Assembly (NCBI GenBank): GCA_029582165.1
Contig: CM055892.1
Coordinates: 12,938,754 to 13,002,753, forward strand
Length of the DNA: 64,000 nt
Reading direction: 5' to 3'
Origin: Portulaca oleracea
Taxonomy: Eukaryota; Streptophyta; Magnoliopsida; Caryophyllales; Portulacaceae
The notes under the pieces were generated by a model. The model ran no database searches and was not told where the DNA came from. It saw only the letters and a program-made list of their open reading frames with translations. Below, in pieces: positions 9,898 to 19,064 of the stretch (its first letter is position 1; the number at the start of each line of letters is the position of its first letter). The translations under genes were made by a program, and so were the position numbers.

Positions 9898-11219
9898 GAA
9901 GGTATCAGAGCCGACCTTCGACCATGAGCTTCACTAGTGGATGGGAGATCCATAGGCAGTCACCTAGTGTGGCAAACATTGAACCGACAATGACCCAAGA
10001 CCCTATAATGAACCGGCCCAGAACTGAACCGAACCTATGACCCGATTTTAACCAACACCGAAATAGATCTGAACTGACTTAAACCCGAACCAACTCAAAC
10101 TTGAACCGAGGCCGACTCGGGAAAATTGAACCAAACCAGAGCCGACCCAAACCAGAATTGTACCTGAACCGATTGTTGACCTGCACCGAAGTAGACATAG
10201 ACCGACCTAAACCCGAACCCATTTAGACCCAATAAAAATGACCTAAACCCGAATCAGTTCAAACCTTAACTATACCCGAACTAATTAAATTCAAACATAA
10301 ACAACTCAAATCGACCCAAACTAATTCAAACCTGAATTGTACCTGAACCGATAGTTGTATATTTGATTTTTATTGCTCTTTAATAATTTCTAGTAAAATT
10401 ACAAATTCAAACATTCATGAAAATCATACCACAAGCCTATATTTTGAAATAATGCTAAAGTGGTTTCTAAATAACTAGTAAAAAAATCTACATACTTGAA
10501 AAAATGGGTCTATCAAGTAATGGTAAGTTTAAGTTCAATTAGTTTATTTTAGACATTTATTTTTTCATATGACTCCTACCCAATTCCGATTATACCTGAC
10601 TCAAATCTTAGTCAACTTGAGGTTGACCCAATTTGAATCTTTGGACGACTAATGGTTGACCTGACCCAAATTTTACTTGACTTGAGGTTGACCCGACCCA
10701 AATCTCACTCGACTTGAGGTTGACCCGACCCGAATCTCACTCGACCTGATGTTGATCTGCCCCGAATCTTACTCGACCCGATGTTGACTCGACCTGAATA
10801 TTAATCAACTTGAGGTTCACCCGACCCGAGGTTGATCTGAACCATTGAACCCGTAGCTGACCCGGCCCATGACTGAACTGATCAGAAGTATCACAATCCG
10901 GCGCGAACCGAACCGAACCTTACCCGCACCAAACCTTGTTCGACCCAAATGGGTTTACCCGGACTCCACCCCAACCCGAACATTACCTATACCCATACCC
11001 ATACCCGACCCAAATTATACTGGCCCAAACAAATCCGACCCAACCTCTCCCGACCCAGACTCGACCCAATGGACCCATTTGCAAGGTATAATCAGAGCCG
11101 ACCCGCGACCGTGAGTTGCGCCAGTGGACGGGAGATCCCTGGGCAGTCACCTAGCGGGGCAAAGATTCTGGAGTGGATTGGGGCACAACGAGGAAGCTGT
11201 GAGATCAAGTATCGATGAT
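9898..11219 (+). mobile_element. Cassandra internal region enlarged by a minisatellite
   Basis: The first about 100 bp after the primer-binding site and the last about 135 bp before the next LTR are normal Cassandra internal sequence. They overlap: the primer-binding-site segment occurs twice, at 9,901 and about 11,085 (GGTATAATCAGAGCC). Between them lies about 1.1 kb of degenerate GACCCGAACC-type repeats. The usual internal regions in this array are only about 135 bp, so this copy is about ten times larger. Confidence 0.7.
9995..11080 (+). repeat. GACCCGAACC-type minisatellite
   Basis: Two blocks (about 9,995-10,350 and 10,560-11,080) consist of variants of GACCCGAACC. In the second block a unit of about 34-36 bp around TTGAGGTTGACCCGACCCGA repeats several times (about 10,615-10,850). 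The AT-rich stretch between the blocks is not repetitive. Open frames across it are a by-product of the repeat and are not genes. Confidence 0.7.
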
Positions 11220-11508
11220 TGTAACACCACAATATGTGGTTAAAGTGTGCTTAAGAGGATTGAAATGACTACTTATATTACCAAGGTGCACCTTCTTTTA
11301 TGGTAGTTCATCTGTTGGGAACTCTTCATAAGCGTGCTTGGTTGGGAGTAGTCTCAGGATGAGTGACCTCCTGAGAAGTTTTCCCAGACAGCGTGTGAGC
11401 GAGAACGAAGTACGCTGGAAAGACTCATGGTGATTTGTGGGGCAAGTTAACGATTCTTGAAGCAGTTATCGGTAATGTCCGTGGCCCGGGAGGGACCGGG
11501 GAATTATA
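11220..11508 (+). mobile_element. Cassandra LTR B with 5S-like core
   Basis: It starts TGTAACACCACAATATG and ends GAATTATA, so the last CA has decayed to TA (289 bp). The 5S-like core is best preserved at about 11,319-11,393 (AAGCGTGCTTGG...GAGTGACCTCCTGAGAAGT). A perfect primer-binding site TGGTATCAGAGCC follows at 11,511-11,523. Confidence 0.85.
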
Positions 11509-11643
11509 GATGGTATCAGAGCCGACCCGTGACCATGAGCTGCGCTAGTGGACGGGAGATCCCTTGGTAGTCACCTAGCGGGGCAAAGATTATGGAGTGG
11601 ATTGTGGCACATCGAGGATGTTGTAAGTTTAAGTGGGGGTGAT

Positions 11644-11924
11644 TGTATATGATTAAATATGGCTTAAGAGGATTGAAATGACTACTTATATCACCAAGGT
11701 GCACCTTCTTTTATGGGAGCTCATCTGGTGGGAACTCTTCAGTTAAGCGTGCTTGGTTGGGAGTAGTCTCGGGACGGATGATCTCCTGAGAAGTTTTCCC
11801 AGGCAGTGTGTGAGCGAGAACGAAGCACGCCGAAAACATTCGTGGTGATTTGTTGGGGCCAGTCGGCGATCCATGAAGCAATTATCGGTAATGTCCGCGG
11901 CCCGAGAGGGGCCAGGGCATTACA
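11644..11924 (+). mobile_element. Cassandra LTR C with 5S-like core
   Basis: It starts TGTATATGATTAAA (the ACACCCCGGG next to the start is deleted) and ends GGGCATTACA (281 bp). The core at 11,732-11,800 contains AGTTAAGCGTGCTTGG, identical to the plant 5S box A region. The preceding internal region (11,509-11,643) ends AAGTGGGGGTGAT. A primer-binding-site variant TGGTATTAGAGCC follows at 11,927. Confidence 0.85.
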
Positions 11925-12060
11925 TATGGTATTAGAGCCGACCCGCGATCGTGAGCTACACTAGTGGACGGGAGATCCCTTGGTAGTCACCTAGTGGGGC
12001 AAAGATTGTGGAGTGGATTGTGGCACATCGAGGACGTTGTAAGTTTAAGTGGGGGGTGAT

Positions 12061-12351
12061 TGTAAAACCCCGGGTATATGGTTAAGTATGACTTAAGAGA
12101 ATTGAAATGACTACTTATATCATCAAGGTGCACCTTTTATTAAGGTAGCTCATCTGTTGGGAACTCTTCAGTTAAGCGTGCTTGGCTGAGAGTATTCTTA
12201 AGATGGGTGACTTTTTGGGAAGTTATCCCAGGCAACGTGTGAGTGAGGACAAAACACGCTGGAAAGACTCGTATTAATTTGTGGGGCAGTCAACAATCTT
12301 TGAAGTTGTTCCCGATAATGTCTGCGGCCCGAGAGGGGTCTGAGCGTTACA
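12061..12351 (+). mobile_element. Cassandra LTR D, terminal copy
   Basis: It starts TGTAAAACCCCGGG and ends TGAGCGTTACA (291 bp). It is preceded by the purine tract AAGTGGGGGGTGAT. The 5S-like core lies at 12,161-12,230 (AGTTAAGCGTGCTTGG, AGATGGGTGAC). No primer-binding site follows; GY1 sequence begins directly at 12,352. This makes it the 3' LTR of the array. Confidence 0.85.
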
Positions 12352-12776
12352 AACAGGCGCGACCAGCGCCTTCCGAGGTGTAGCTAGCGCCTCTTTTTGT
12401 GCTTTGGGACGATGTGAAGAGAAGAACAAGGGAAGGACACGATCCGCACCTGGGAGGCGCGGCTAGAGCCTTACCCAATCATCATTTTCCCCCTCCCTCA
12501 GCTTGTTTCTCCAATCTAGTCCACTTTCGACCCCCAATGCCAAAATAACTACACTCCCTTGGGGATGACCCGACATGACGTTAGGGTCCAAAAGGCCCTC
12601 GGGGTTGGTGATGCATCTCGAGCCTCTAGAGGGGCTCGGGACTCATCCAAAGGATGACCGAGATGATCTTGGAAGGCCCGGAATCAAGGGAAAATTGAAC
12701 CTCTATGTTCGGGAGAGTGGTTGCAACCCTGTTGGCATGGGCAACAAGTGAAGAGTAAGGTACTCGAGCCTCTTCA
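12352..12776 (-). mobile_element. GY1 3' LTR, truncated
   Basis: This aligns base by base, with scattered substitutions, to about 17,100-17,672 of the 5' LTR. It ends with CTTCA next to the polypurine tract. The outer part homologous to 16,581 to about 17,100 is missing. It carries the GC-rich words CCAGCGCCTTCC and GGAGGCGCGG of the shared module. Confidence 0.75.
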
Positions 12777-15700
12777 TCCTCCCCTTCTTGAGAAGGATTT
12801 GCCCTCAAATCCTCATTGTGCTCATCATCCTCGATGTAAGGAGAGGGATCGCCGACGTTGAAGGTGGATAAGAATCTCATGTCGCCAGGAAGGTTGAGCT
12901 TTTAGGCGTTGTCGTTCACTTTCTCCAAGATTTTGAACAGACCATCACTTCGTGGCATAAGCTTGTTCTTCCTCCTTGATGGAAACAGTCCCTTCCTCAA
13001 ATGTAGCCAAACCAAGTCTCCGGGCTTGAAGATGATGCCCCGACGATGCTTGTTAGCTCTTGCTTTGTAGAATTCGTTGGTTTTCTCAATTTTGGCTCGA
13101 ATTTGTTGATGAAGTTTTTAAACCTCCTTAGCCTTCTCGCTAGCCTCAAAACTCACTCTTGACTCCAAGGGTAGTGGGGGGAGTTCATGAGGAGTGAGTG
13201 GATTCACACCATAGTAAGTCTCAAAAGGCGAGTGGTCGGTGGCAAAGGAGGGAGCTCGATTATATGCGAACTCGGCGTGGCATACCTTGGTATCCCAATC
13301 CTACAAACTTTTGCTCAAGCCCCCTAAGCAAGGTGGAGAGGGTCTTGTTGGCTACCTCCATTTGCCCATCGGTTTGGGGATGGTGGGACGTACTGAAGAG
13401 TAGCTTGGTGCCAAGAAACTTCCAAAGAGACCTCCAAAAGTGGCTAATGAATTTTGTTTCCCGGTCCGAGACGATGGTCCTTGAAATGCCATGCAACCTC
13501 ACAATCTCCCGGAAGAAGAGATTAGCTATATGAGGCGTCATCGGTTTTCTCACAAGCGACAAAGTGTGCCATCTTGGAGAAACGGTCCACTACCACCATC
13601 ACCGTATCCTTATCACGCACAATATGGGGAATAGCCACGATGAAGTCCATGCTCAAATCCTCCCAAGGGCCATCGGGACGGGTAGAGGGATGTAGAGTCC
13701 TAAGTGGAACTGACTCTTAGCGTGATGGCACGTAACACATTTGGAAATCACCTCGTGCACATCACTTCCCATCCTAGGCCAATAGAAGTGCTCCTTAAGC
13801 ATGTCGGGGTCTTGTTGATGCTGAAGTGACCAGCAAGACCGCCCTGGTGGACTTCTTTCACGAGCAATTTTCTCAACGGGCACTTAGGCACACACAACTT
13901 GTTCCCCTTGAAAAGAACCCATCTTGAAGCACAAAAGAACCATTGTCACCTTCGAGATGAGGTTTGAAATCCTCATCCTCCTTGTAGAACTCTTGCATAT
14001 GTTGGAAACCAAGGACCCGAGCTTCCACAACCGAAAGAAGGGTGTGTCTCTGAGAAAGAGCGTCACCCACCACATTGATGCTCCCTTTCTTATGTTTAGC
14101 CACAAAATTAAAGCTCTAGATATATTTCACCTACTTGGCATGACGAGTGTTGAGCTTATATTGGTCCTTCAAGTACTTGAGGGCCTCATGATCGGAGTGG
14201 AGAACAATTTGATTGGGTCTCAAATAGTGGGACCAATGGTCGAGGGCACGTACAAGGGCATAGAACTCCTTGCTGTAAGTGGAGTAATTCTTCCTCGAGC
14301 CATTGAGCTTCTAGCTAAAGTAGGTAATGGGGCGTTGATTTTGCATGAGGACGACCCCAATGCCCACTCCACTAGGCTCACAATCAACTTCAAAAACTTA
14401 TGAGAAGTCCGGGAGGGCGAGCACCGGAGCCTCACAAAGCTTAGCCTTAAGCTTCTCAAATGCACCTTACACCGCCTTGGTCCATTCAAAGGTTCCCTTC
14501 TTCATGCACTCAGTAATGGGAGTCGTGAAGGTGTGAAACCCTTTGATGAATTAGCGATAAAAGGAAACTAGGCTGTGGAAGCTTCTCACCTTCGTAAGGG
14601 TGGAGGGAACGGGTCATGAACGAATAGCTTCCACCTTCGAGGGATCCATCGAGATTCCTTAGACGGACACAATGTAACTAAGAAAGGTAACTTGATGTGT
14701 GCAAAACTCATAAATCTCAAGCTTATCGAATAACTTTTGCTGCCGAAGGACCTTGAAGACGTAATCCAAGTGCGAGAGATGATCGCCCTCATACTTAGAG
14801 TATATGAGGATGTCATCGAAGTACACAACCACGAACTTACCGATGTAGGCCCTTAAGACCTCATTCATTAGGCGCATGAAGGTGCTAGGGTGTTCATCAC
14901 CCGTTAAGCCTTGTCAAGAGGGGATTCATGAGCATGTAATACCCTCCTCAAGACAAGCACATTGTCTTGCATGAGTTGCATAGGCTTGACGTCATCATTA
15001 TCGGACTCAACCAAATCCTCGACGACCGCTTCAGGTTCTTCTTGTGTCGTTTGAGCTCCTCATCAATTTCATGGACCTCTTGAAGGTCAAGGCCCTCCAG
15101 TTTGGGCAATCCTCTTAGAAGTGACCATACCCTTGACACTTGAAGCATTTCTTAACCTCCATCCTCCGGGGAAGCTCTGTAGGGGAGGGCATGGTGATCC
15201 CCTTCCCCTTGTCAGTCCTAGGGGTAGGTGTGAATTTGGGAGCTTCACTGGCTTCGAAGTGCTCGGGTAGGGAGGTCGGCTAGGAGGTGGGAAGAAGGGC
15301 CTATTCAAAGGCTTGGTGGCGAACTTCTCCTTCCTACGCCTCTCAACCTGAGAGCCAAACTAAAAAGCTCGTCCAAGGAGTGGTAGGGTTGGATTTCAAT
15401 CTTCTCGGTAATGGCGGTGTCCTACCCATTCAAGAACCTCATAATAGTTTTCTCCTCAGACTCTTGTAGGTTATTCTTGATGAGGAGTTGTTCAAACTCT
15501 TGGATATAGTCACTCACACTCCTCTTCCCTTGCGTAAGGGCGAAGAGCTTCCTCATAATGTGTTGCTTGTAGGTGCTAGGTAAGAATCGTCGATTCATCA
15601 AATTCTTTAGCCTCGTCCAAGAGGTGATTTTTGTTCTATCCTCCTTAGCCCGTCGTGCCTTAATATTTTCAAACCAAAGGGATGCGACCTTGGTGAGCTT

Positions 15701-16566
15701 CAAGCTAGAAATTTTGAAGGTCTTTTCATCGCTATACTTCTTGGTGTCAAAGATCCTTTCCATGATTTGAACCCACTCAAGATAATCGTTGGGTCGGTGG
15801 AGCCATTGAATTCCAAAATTTTGATCTTAACATCATGGAATTCATCTCACGGGGGTCTTTCACCCGTTTCCCGTCCGTGATGTCGTCGAGGGGAGCCTCT
15901 ATCATCATAACTCGACTCAAAAGTGGGAGGAGGATGGATAGGGCTACGAGTGGACTTCCTTCATCCTTCACAGGGTTGACCTTAGAGGTTTACGACGATG
16001 TTGTTCACTTGAGCCATGAGGGCTTCGAGAGTCCTATCAATGGATGAGACTCAGGTCTCCATAACCATGTCTTGGGGACTTCGGCAATGGCTTGATTCCT
16101 CTCAATTGGGATTAATTTCATCATCCATATCGAAAAGAGGGGAAAGGACGGAATGTGTTTGGAAAATTTTGTGGAGTTAGGGTTTTTTTTTTTTTTTTTT
16201 TGTAGCCAACTAGTGTTTGTGGGCTTGGGTTCTTTGTGGTTTTTCTTCCAACAACACCATTCAAACACAACTACACATTGGCCACCTCAATACTCCAACA
16301 AGAACTCCAAACTTCACCACACAACTTCAATAATCAACAAGAGAAACAATTTCAACAACAATAATATCTTCCCCAATACACTTGGCGGGGCACAGGGGAT
16401 GGGGTTCCCAAATTTCAGAACAATATCAATAACTCCAACACACTTGGAGATTCACATGGGATGAGGGGTACCAAAATTTCACACAACTAACAACAAACTC
16501 GAAAATGGGTATGAACCCTAACTTGGAATGTGAAGAACAACAACTCAATCCAAAACCCTAACCTTT
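12777..16566 (-). pseudogene. GY1 gag-pol remnant
   Basis: Gag lies at about 15,422-15,763 (retrotransposon gag core, with FLPSTYKQ and a QGKRSVSDYIQEFEQL segment). A CCHC zinc knuckle follows near 15,108-15,151 (KCFKCQGYGHF), and an in-frame stop replaces a codon inside it. Only about 200 bp separate this from the reverse transcriptase motif YFDD (about 14,812-14,823), so protease and the N-terminal RT are deleted. RNase H, the integrase zinc finger (CVTCHHAK, about 13,740) and the integrase core (SDRETKF, then HHPQTDGQ, 13,260-13,562) follow. The C-terminal end lies at 12,777-12,900, reading into the LTR. Every domain is interrupted. Confidence 0.75.
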
Positions 16567-16578
16567 GCTCTAATAGCA
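16567..16578 (-). other. GY1 primer-binding site
   Basis: GCTCTAATAGCA is the complement of TGGTATCAGAGC with two changes. It lies two bases inside the LTR end at 16,581, the expected place for an initiator-Met-tRNA primer site of a minus-strand element. Confidence 0.65.
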
Positions 16579-16580
16579 AA

Positions 16581-17672
16581 TGGAGCATGACATGATGGGA
16601 AAGACTTGCTTGAGCTTGAATACAAGATATGAGCTTGGTAATGGAAGATTCCACCACCAAGAACTATAACTCCCCCAAGATTAAATAGAGACTAACACCA
16701 CTAATCCATAAAGGAATTGACTTGTTAACACCACCACAATGAATTGAGGCTAATGTAAAAACAAGATTTGAGGGAGAAACCCTTGCTTTTCATTAATGGC
16801 CAAAGAGTTGAATACCTCTTCCTCCCCAATGTGAATGAATACAAACATTAGAGTGGAAGAGCAAAGACAATTTAATTACAAATTTGCCACTTAAAACACA
16901 TGAAAAGGAAAAATAAGGGGAGAAAATGCGAGAAAAAAATAAACGTAAGAGTCGGACGACAGAAGGAGGCGCGGCCCGTGCCTCTGTCAGCGCGCCCCGA
17001 GCCTCTTCTAGAGATTTTGATGGCTTCAAAAATCGACAGGCGCAGCCTGCGCTTAGGAGACGCGGCCAACGCCTCTTCCTGGGCCTTGATCGACTCGAGG
17101 AGAAGGCAGAAACAGACAGACACGGCCAGCGCCTTCCGAGGCGCGACCAATGCCTCTTTCTGAGCTTTGGGACGACGCAAGGAGAAGGAGAAGGGAAGGA
17201 CGCGGCCTGCCTCTGGGAAGCGCGACTAGCACCTTACCCAGTCATCATTTTCCCCTTCCCTCAGCTTGTTTCTTCAATCCGGTCCACTTCCGACCCTCGA
17301 TGCCAAAATAACCACACTCCCTTGGGATGACTTGACATGACGTTAGGGTCTAAAAGGCCCTCGGGGTTGGTGACGCATCCTGAGCCTCTAGAGAGGCTCG
17401 AGACCCATCCAAAGGATAGACGAGACGATCTTCGAAGGCTTGGAATCAAGGGGAAATTGAACCTCCATGTTCGGGCAAGTGGTTGCAACCCTCTTGACGT
17501 AGGCAATGAGTGAAATTATAAAATAAAACCTAATAAACATGTTAAAAGAGTATAAATCTAATAATAATTCCTAATTTATTTATCGAAAACAAGCAAAAAG
17601 TCATATCACAGAATAAAAGGGTAACAACATGCAGAAATATAGAATAAACAGTAAGGTATTCGAGCCTCTTCA
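16581..17672 (-). mobile_element. GY1 5' LTR with an insertion
   Basis: It begins TGGAG on the plus strand and ends CTTCA. Its left half aligns to the GY2 LTR (18,128-19,064) and its right half to both the GY2 LTR and the truncated GY1 LTR. An AT-rich insertion at about 17,513-17,648 separates ATGAGTG from AGTAAGGTATTCGAGCC. The GC-rich module lies at 16,961-17,240. Confidence 0.7.
17513..17648. other. AT-rich insertion in the GY1 LTR
   Basis: About 136 bp without coding capacity interrupts LTR sequence that is continuous in the two related LTRs. No clear inverted repeat or target duplication was found, so its class is unknown. Confidence 0.5.
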
Positions 17673-18051
17673 AATATTAAAGTGAAATACTCTCATAGCA
17701 AACATATATTATTGTTCTATGTAACATAATGCTAGATAAATATATTTTTATCTTGAAAATATAATTTTAAACTTGATTCTTAATTTACATAATAATTTTT
17801 TTAGGTTTCTCCTCATATTGGACATTATAAAATAAGAATGTCACAAGCTATATATGTAGATTTTTATATTAACAACCACATAATTCAAAAATTTAGTATT
17901 AAAGAAATATTTATATTAAAAAAAATATCATATTATGATAGTATAATTTTTTTCTAAGATATTAATCTAAAGTTATAATTTACTCCTAAAAATAAATTAG
18001 TTAAATTAATAAAAAAATTCATCATGCATCGCACGGGAAGTCAAAAGCTAG
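17673..18051 (+). mobile_element. Possible Helitron 3' fragment
   Basis: The AT-rich sequence ends ATGCATCGCACGGG, then ten bases, then CTAG followed by T at 18,052. GCATCGCACGGG is one arm of the common plant Helitron terminal hairpin; the other arm is degraded. The 5' end was not found. Confidence 0.3.
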
Positions 18052-18073
18052 TTATGCTTGTAAAATTGGGTAT
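18052..18073. repeat. 22-bp direct repeat, right copy
   Basis: Exact copy of 8,977-8,998. It starts immediately after the CTAG end at 18,051. The following 54 bp up to the GY2 LTR match nothing else in the window. Confidence 0.7.
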
Positions 18074-18127
18074 AACCATATACTCCTGCAAAATGGTCAG
18101 ATCATAAAGCTACATTCAGCTACTTCC

Positions 18128-19064
18128 TGGAGCATTAGCATGGTGGAACCATGGTGCTTGAGTTGAAGGAGATGATGAACACAAACCCGGAAACCTTCAA
18201 TGGAGCTTGAACACTTGATATGAACTTGGTATTGGAGGATTCCACCACCAAGAACTACAACCCCACCAAGATTAGATAAAGATAATCACCACTAATTCAT
18301 AAAGGAATTGACTTGCTAACACCACCATTAACAATGGATAAAATAAAAGCAAGATTTGAGAGAGAATTTTGGGAGAAAACCCTATCTTCATTCAATGACA
18401 TTCAAAGTTGTGTTCTTCTTCCAAAAGAGGGGAAATATAACAAGGTGTCCACAATTACAAGTATGCCACCCTTAATACAATAATAAAAGGGAAAAATAAA
18501 AGTGAGGGGCGAAAAGGAAAGAAAAGATGTCGAAAAGAAAAGTTAAGTGTTGCGTCTTCAACTGGGAAATCCACTAAGCGCTGCCAGCATTTGTTCTGTC
18601 GCTGCCCGCGCCTACTCCAGAAACAAAGGGGAAGAGGAGGATGTTTGGCGCTACCAGCGCCTAGCTGACACTGCCGGCGTCTCTTCAAAACAAGGGAAAA
18701 GGATGGCCGTTGGGGGAGGCACTACCAATTCTTCCCATACGTTTTAACTCCCCATGTTGACCCTTCTTCCCATTCGTTTCTCCTTCTTCAACCAATTCTT
18801 CCAATCGGGTCCAAAATCCTAAACCCCGATGCCAAATATTTATGTTTTCTTGGGACGACCCGATATGATACTCGGTCCCAAGGCCTCCAGGGTTGGTGAC
18901 ACGCCCGAGCCTCCTAGAGGTTCTCGGAACCCATCCAAAGGATGGCCAAGACGATCTTTGGATTCCCGGATTCCACCGAGAATAGGACCTCGAGACTCGA
19001 TGAGGCGGATGCGGCCCTCTTGGCAAAGGTGACGAGTGAGGAGTAAGGCACCCGAGCCTCTTCA
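18128..19064 (-). mobile_element. GY2 3' LTR
   Basis: It starts TGGAGCATTAGCATGG and ends GCCTCTTCA (937 bp), aligned over its length to the GY1 LTR. It contains GC-rich module words at 18,571-18,690 (GCGCTGCCAGC, GGCGCTACCAGCGCC, CACTGCCGGCG). Confidence 0.75.

Larger units (their letters stand above)
9554..12351 (+). mobile_element. Tandem array of Cassandra-type TRIM retrotransposons
   Basis: Four LTR copies alternate with three short internal regions and a leading internal fragment. Each internal region begins at a TGGTATCAGAGCC-like primer-binding site (initiator Met tRNA) and ends with a purine tract (AAGTGGGGGTGAT type) directly before the next LTR. The LTRs carry a 5S-rRNA-like core, which defines Cassandra elements. 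No protein is encoded; Cassandra depends on enzymes supplied by other retrotransposons. The array starts inside an internal region (9,554-9,605) and ends with an LTR at 12,351 that has no primer-binding site after it, so it is LTR-internal repeated, as expected from unequal recombination between LTRs. Confidence 0.85.
12352..17672 (-). mobile_element. Ty3/gypsy retrotransposon GY1 (decayed)
   Basis: This is a minus-strand element with both LTRs recognisable. The 5' LTR is 16,581-17,672, carrying an insertion at about 17,513-17,648. The 3' LTR is 12,352-12,776 and is truncated on its outer side by the Cassandra array. The primer-binding site lies at 16,567-16,578 (complement of a decayed TGGTATCAGAGC). 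The polypurine tract is the complement of 12,777-12,789 (AAGAAGGGGAGGA on the minus strand). Gene order on the minus strand is gag, RT, RNase H, integrase, which is gypsy order. Many stops, frameshifts and an internal deletion make it inactive. Confidence 0.8.

Noticed and set aside
10869..11218. Pro- and Asn-rich short proteins
   Set aside because: They read through the GACCCGAACC minisatellite. The compositions mirror the repeat.
9650..12230. 5S rRNA genes
   Set aside because: The 5S-like blocks are diverged and lie inside retrotransposon LTRs with primer and purine sites. They are Cassandra cores and not a 5S array, and the units lack the regular 5S spacer.
13198..14536. Plus-strand frames within GY1
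   Set aside because: They are antisense shadows of the minus-strand RNase H-integrase region of GY1.
16153..16464. 103-codon frame with a poly-Phe run
   Set aside because: It lies in the GY1 leader across a T-run, on the strand opposite to the element, with no domain.
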